Below are positions 61,416 through 64,000 of a stretch of 64,000 bases of DNA, piece after piece. The translations under genes were made by a program, and so were the position numbers. The notes beneath the pieces are model-generated. The model did no database searches and was not told the origin of the DNA. It saw nothing but the letters and a program-made list of their open reading frames with translations. Origin of the DNA: Gluconobacter kondonii (GTDB taxonomy: Bacteria > Pseudomonadota > Alphaproteobacteria > Acetobacterales > Acetobacteraceae); contig NZ_BEWP01000005.1 in the NCBI RefSeq assembly GCF_002723995.1, positions 124,001-188,000 of the forward strand, given 5' to 3'. The number at the start of each line of letters is the position of its first letter. Position 1 is the first letter of the stretch.

Positions 61416-62548
61416 CCGCTGCGGCTTGTGCTCCTCATCTGGCGCAGGCCCGCCGGATCGTCATCAAGATCGGAAGCGCGCTTCTGGTCGATTCAGCAAA
61501 CGCCACTCTGCGCCAGCAATGGTTGCAGAGTGTGTGCGCCGACATTGCCGACCTGCGCGCGCATGGCGCAGAAGTCATTGTCGTCTCGTCAGGCGCGATC
61601 TCCCTTGCCCGGCATCGTCTTGGCCTCACGTCCCGCAGGCTGCGTCTGGACGAAAAACAGGCCATGGCCAGCGTCGGACAGATCGGGCTGGCACAGGGCT
61701 GGAGTACGGCGCTGGCGGATCATAATCTGGTCGCGGCACAGCTTCTCCTGACGCCGGACGACACGGAAAACCGCGAGCGCCACCTCAACGCCCGCGCGAC
61801 GCTCCAGACACTGCTGGATCTGGGCTGCGTGCCGGTCATCAATGAAAATGATGCCATCGCCACCAGCGAAATCCGCTTCGGAGACAATGATCGTCTGGGC
61901 GCGCGTGTTGCCCAGATGACTGGTGCGGATTGTCTGGTGCTTCTCTCCGATATTGACGGACTCTATACGGCCGACCCCCGACAGGACCCGTCTGCACGGC
62001 ATATTCCCGTGGTCGAACAGATGAGCGACGACATCATGGCCATGGGGGGCGAGCCGCCACCCGGCTATTCTTCAGGCGGAATGCGTACAAAACTTCTGGC
62101 TGCAAAGATTGCAACGCGCGCCGGTGCGAACATGGTCATCGGAGCCGGACAGGAACACCATCCGCTGCGCAGACTGCAAAATGGCGGCCTCTGCACCTGG
62201 TTCCTGGCCCAGACCGATGCAGGTTCAGCCCGTAAGCGCTGGATTGGCGGCAGCCTCCAACCCAAAGGCTCACTGACAATTGACGCAGGCGCGTGCCGCG
62301 CACTTCAGGAGGGTGCCTCCCTCCTTCCCGCAGGCGTAACCGGACTTGAGGGCGTGTTCGGACGCGGCGATCTTGTCGCCATCCGCAACGCTGAAGGCAA
62401 CGTGATCGGGCGCGGCCTGATCGGTTATGATTCGGATGAAAGTCTGAAACTGATCGGACACCGCTCCGGCGAAATGGAGCAGCTTCTGGGATATCGCGGC
62501 CGGGATGCGTTAATTCATCGGGATGATCTGGCTCTCGATCATCCCTGA
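61412..62548 (+). CDS. proB: Glutamate 5-kinase
   Basis: First step of proline synthesis: phosphorylates glutamate. The 378-residue enzyme has the amino acid kinase domain ([52 protein letters not shown]-like [15 protein letters not shown]) and a C-terminal PUA domain ([20 protein letters not shown]). ATG 61412 overlaps the obgE stop. A proA gene is not in the window. Confidence 0.96.
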   Translation: MTAAACAPHLAQARRIVIKIGSALLVDSANATLRQQWLQSVCADIADLRAHGAEVIVVSSGAISLARHRLGLTSRRLRLDEKQAMASVGQIGLAQGWSTALADHNLVAAQLLLTPDDTENRERHLNARATLQTLLDLGCVPVINENDAIATSEIRFGDNDRLGARVAQMTGADCLVLLSDIDGLYTADPRQDPSARHIPVVEQMSDDIMAMGGEPPPGYSSGGMRTKLLAAKIATRAGANMVIGAGQEHHPLRRLQNGGLCTWFLAQTDAGSARKRWIGGSLQPKGSLTIDAGACRALQEGASLLPAGVTGLEGVFGRGDLVAIRNAEGNVIGRGLIGYDSDESLKLIGHRSGEMEQLLGYRGRDALIHRDDLALDHP

Positions 62549-62566
62549 CACGCCCTGCCCTGCTGT

Positions 62567-63181
62567 TCAGCCCCTTGGGGGCCAGCGCAGCTTGGGTTCA
62601 GAACGGGGTTGGTAAGCGTCATTCTCCGCAACTGTTTTTGCGGACTGCTTCTTGTCAATGACGCGCCCAAGAGGCTGACGCGCAGTCTCTGTTGCGCCCT
62701 GCTCCCATGGCGCGCGTGACCAGACCCGCTCGGACGCACTGGACAGGTCCTCTCTCACTGGAGCGGATTCAGCCTTAAAACCCCTGCGTGGCAGGGTTTC
62801 AGGGTCTCCCCGTCCCATAACGCCCTGCCCCGAACCACTCTGCCCGGGACCATCCTCATAGGACGGCAGATCAGGACGCAGGGTACGTGCGGGCATCAGA
62901 TAGTCTTCATCTATCCGCGTCATGCGCTCCTGAGATGCTGTGACGGCCTGTGCTATTGGTTCAGCAGAAGGACTGTCGGGACGGCTCGAAACAGCCAGGC
63001 GCAGGTTCAGCGCCCGGAGTTCAGCGCGCATCTCGGCGATCTGGAACTCCAGATCCTGCAACCGGGGCTTGGTGCCGAACACGGCGAACGGCATACAAAG
63101 CAATGCCAGAACAAAAAAAGCGGCCACCACGACCAGGCACCCGAAGGCCCAGCCTGGCAGCCATGAAAAATCAGACATCAT
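62567..63181 (-). CDS. Membrane-anchored protein of unknown function
   Basis: A 204-residue protein with one N-terminal membrane helix (WAFGCLVVVAAFFVLALLCM), a short coiled coil (LQDLEFQIAEMRAELRALNL) and a long, polar, Pro/Arg/Gly-rich tail that looks disordered. I do not recognise it. It lies between proB (convergent, 18 bp) and gapR (same strand, 54 bp). It could link envelope and nucleoid, but that is speculation. Confidence 0.7.
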   Translation of the reverse strand: MMSDFSWLPGWAFGCLVVVAAFFVLALLCMPFAVFGTKPRLQDLEFQIAEMRAELRALNLRLAVSSRPDSPSAEPIAQAVTASQERMTRIDEDYLMPARTLRPDLPSYEDGPGQSGSGQGVMGRGDPETLPRRGFKAESAPVREDLSSASERVWSRAPWEQGATETARQPLGRVIDKKQSAKTVAENDAYQPRSEPKLRWPPRG

Positions 63182-63235
63182 GAGGAGGCCCGGTCCAGTC
63201 TGAAAGTGGCGTGTTCGATGTTCCGGCGGCCGGAA

Positions 63236-63502
63236 TTACATTCCAAGGGCGCGACGATAGATATCGAGCAAAGTTTCCTGTTCCTCGATTTCCGCAGGCT
63301 CCTGTTTGCGCAAGCGGATGATCTGCTTGATGACTTTTACGTCAAATCCGGCCGATTTGGCTTCGGAAAAAATGTCCTTGATATCGCCAGCCAGAGCCTT
63401 GCGCTCCTCTTCCAGACGCTCGACACGCTCGATAATGGAGCGCAGACGGTCCGCAGCGATCCCGCCCGTGGCAGCGCCTTCGTTCTTGATTTCTGCATCC
63501 AT
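63236..63502 (-). CDS. gapR: DUF2312 nucleoid-associated protein (GapR)
   Basis: An 88-residue protein whose coiled-coil sequence (GIAADRLRSIIERVERLEEE, SEAKSAGFDVKVIKQIIRLR) matches GapR/DUF2312. In Caulobacter GapR clamps overtwisted DNA ahead of polymerases and aids replication. It is upstream of the unknown membrane protein gene and divergent from zwf. Confidence 0.93.
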   Translation of the reverse strand: MDAEIKNEGAATGGIAADRLRSIIERVERLEEERKALAGDIKDIFSEAKSAGFDVKVIKQIIRLRKQEPAEIEEQETLLDIYRRALGM

Positions 63503-63778
63503 GGTCCGGTTTCCTTATGTCGTCTGGGCTATGTTTTGCCGACGCTGCGCAAACACAGCATCCGCCGCGCGGCTTATCGTGATGAGGGTCGGACGGTCAA
63601 CGGAATTATGCGCACGTTTCATGAACGCGTGAACATGACGAAGCTTTTCTCCCGATGTCGTGCACGGCTCATCCCTTGACAGAAAGCCCCCCGACAGGGA
63701 ACTAGACGGTGCCTGAAACGGCCTGAACCTTAACCCTTTTTTCCCGGTCTGCGGGTTCGAGAGGTCAGAGAGTCTTCC

Positions 63779-64000
63779 ATGGAACATTTTCAGCAGGTCG
63801 AGCCTTTCGACTATGTCATCTTCGGCGCCACTGGCGATCTCACGATGCGCAAGCTGCTGCCCGCGCTCTATAACCGCCTCCGGCTGGGCCAGATTCCGGA
63901 TGATGCCCGCATCATCGGAGCCGCCCGGACGGAGCTGAGCCGTGAGGCCTATGTCGCGCGTGCCCGTGAGGCGCTTGAGCGTTTCCTTCCTTCGGATGTC
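63779..64000 (+). CDS. zwf: Glucose-6-phosphate 1-dehydrogenase (N-terminus only)
   Basis: First enzyme of the pentose phosphate pathway, a main sugar route in Gluconobacter. Only 74 residues are in the window: MEHFQQVEPFDYVIFGATGD then LTMRKLLPALYNRLRLGQIP. The GATGDL motif starts the NADP-binding fold. The remaining gene lies beyond the right edge. The 276-bp gap before it is divergent from gapR and has no visible gene. Confidence 0.93.
   Translation, partial: MEHFQQVEPFDYVIFGATGDLTMRKLLPALYNRLRLGQIPDDARIIGAARTELSREAYVARAREALERFLPSDV

Noticed and set aside
63515-63787. 90-residue minus-strand frame between gapR and zwf
   Set aside because: No recognisable domain, no good ribosome site, and it overlaps the zwf start; probably chance in GC-rich DNA.

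Overview
The window looks like chromosome from an acetic acid bacterium, most likely Gluconobacter or a close relative in the Acetobacteraceae. This rests on alphaproteobacterial gene orders (tig-clpP-clpX-lon; yceD-rpmF-plsX-fabH-ihfA-merR; rplU-rpmA-obgE-proB), a SUF-only iron-sulfur operon, GapR and MucR proteins, and GC-rich codon use. Genus is inferred from recognition of the proteins, not from a search. Nearly all of the window is ordinary core genome with short intergenic gaps. There is no prophage, CRISPR array, integrase or complete insertion sequence.

Layout. 1-5.6 kb: proteolysis and folding genes on the minus strand (lon partial, clpX, clpP, tig) and tRNA-Leu. 5.7-11.6 kb: NAD(P)HX repair enzyme, a small membrane protein, a DEAD-box RNA helicase with an AT-hook-rich N-terminus, and an RlmD-like RNA methyltransferase. 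11.5-17.5 kb: a compact suf operon (Rrf2 regulator, sufB, C, D, S, T, A) behind an IscR-like palindrome. 17.6-23.4 kb: DUF445 protein, a divergent PEP carboxylase homologue and a secreted S10 peptidase. 23.6-30.8 kb: fusA, rpmB, Atm1-type ABC exporter, Nudix/DUF4743, DUF3574 lipoprotein, AI-2E transporter, tRNA-Pro. 30.9-35.9 kb: the lipid and ribosome operon ending in a MerR-type regulator with 22 perfect hexanucleotide repeats, then bamE. 35.9-39.4 kb: def-marR-ompR-histidine kinase (petPR-like) and rpsU. 39.5-46.6 kb: S9 peptidase, motAB, two membrane glycosyltransferases, Lrp regulator. 46.7-50.9 kb: trxB-LysR, a small secreted protein, ihfB-sppA, MucR. 51.1-59.4 kb: the most accessory-like part, with a DUF4130-UdgX fusion, a FUSC protein, an AT-rich exported glutaminase, a 13-bp inverted repeat, and a MocR regulator divergent from urcA-phzF, then tRNA-Ser. 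59.5-64 kb: rplU-rpmA-obgE-proB, a membrane protein, gapR, and the start of zwf.

The genes mostly serve protein quality control, translation, Fe-S assembly and envelope biogenesis. I did not find a clearly new multi-gene system. The best leads are: (1) the PEP carboxylase homologue with substituted catalytic residues; (2) the UdgX fusion with an eroded DUF4130 half; (3) the MocR/urcA/phzF divergon with paired 10-bp direct repeats; (4) the (GAAGCC)22 tract in the MerR regulator; (5) a ribosome-binding-site hairpin before the S9 peptidase; (6) the AT-rich glutaminase segment. Start codons were adjusted by eye and are inferences where noted.
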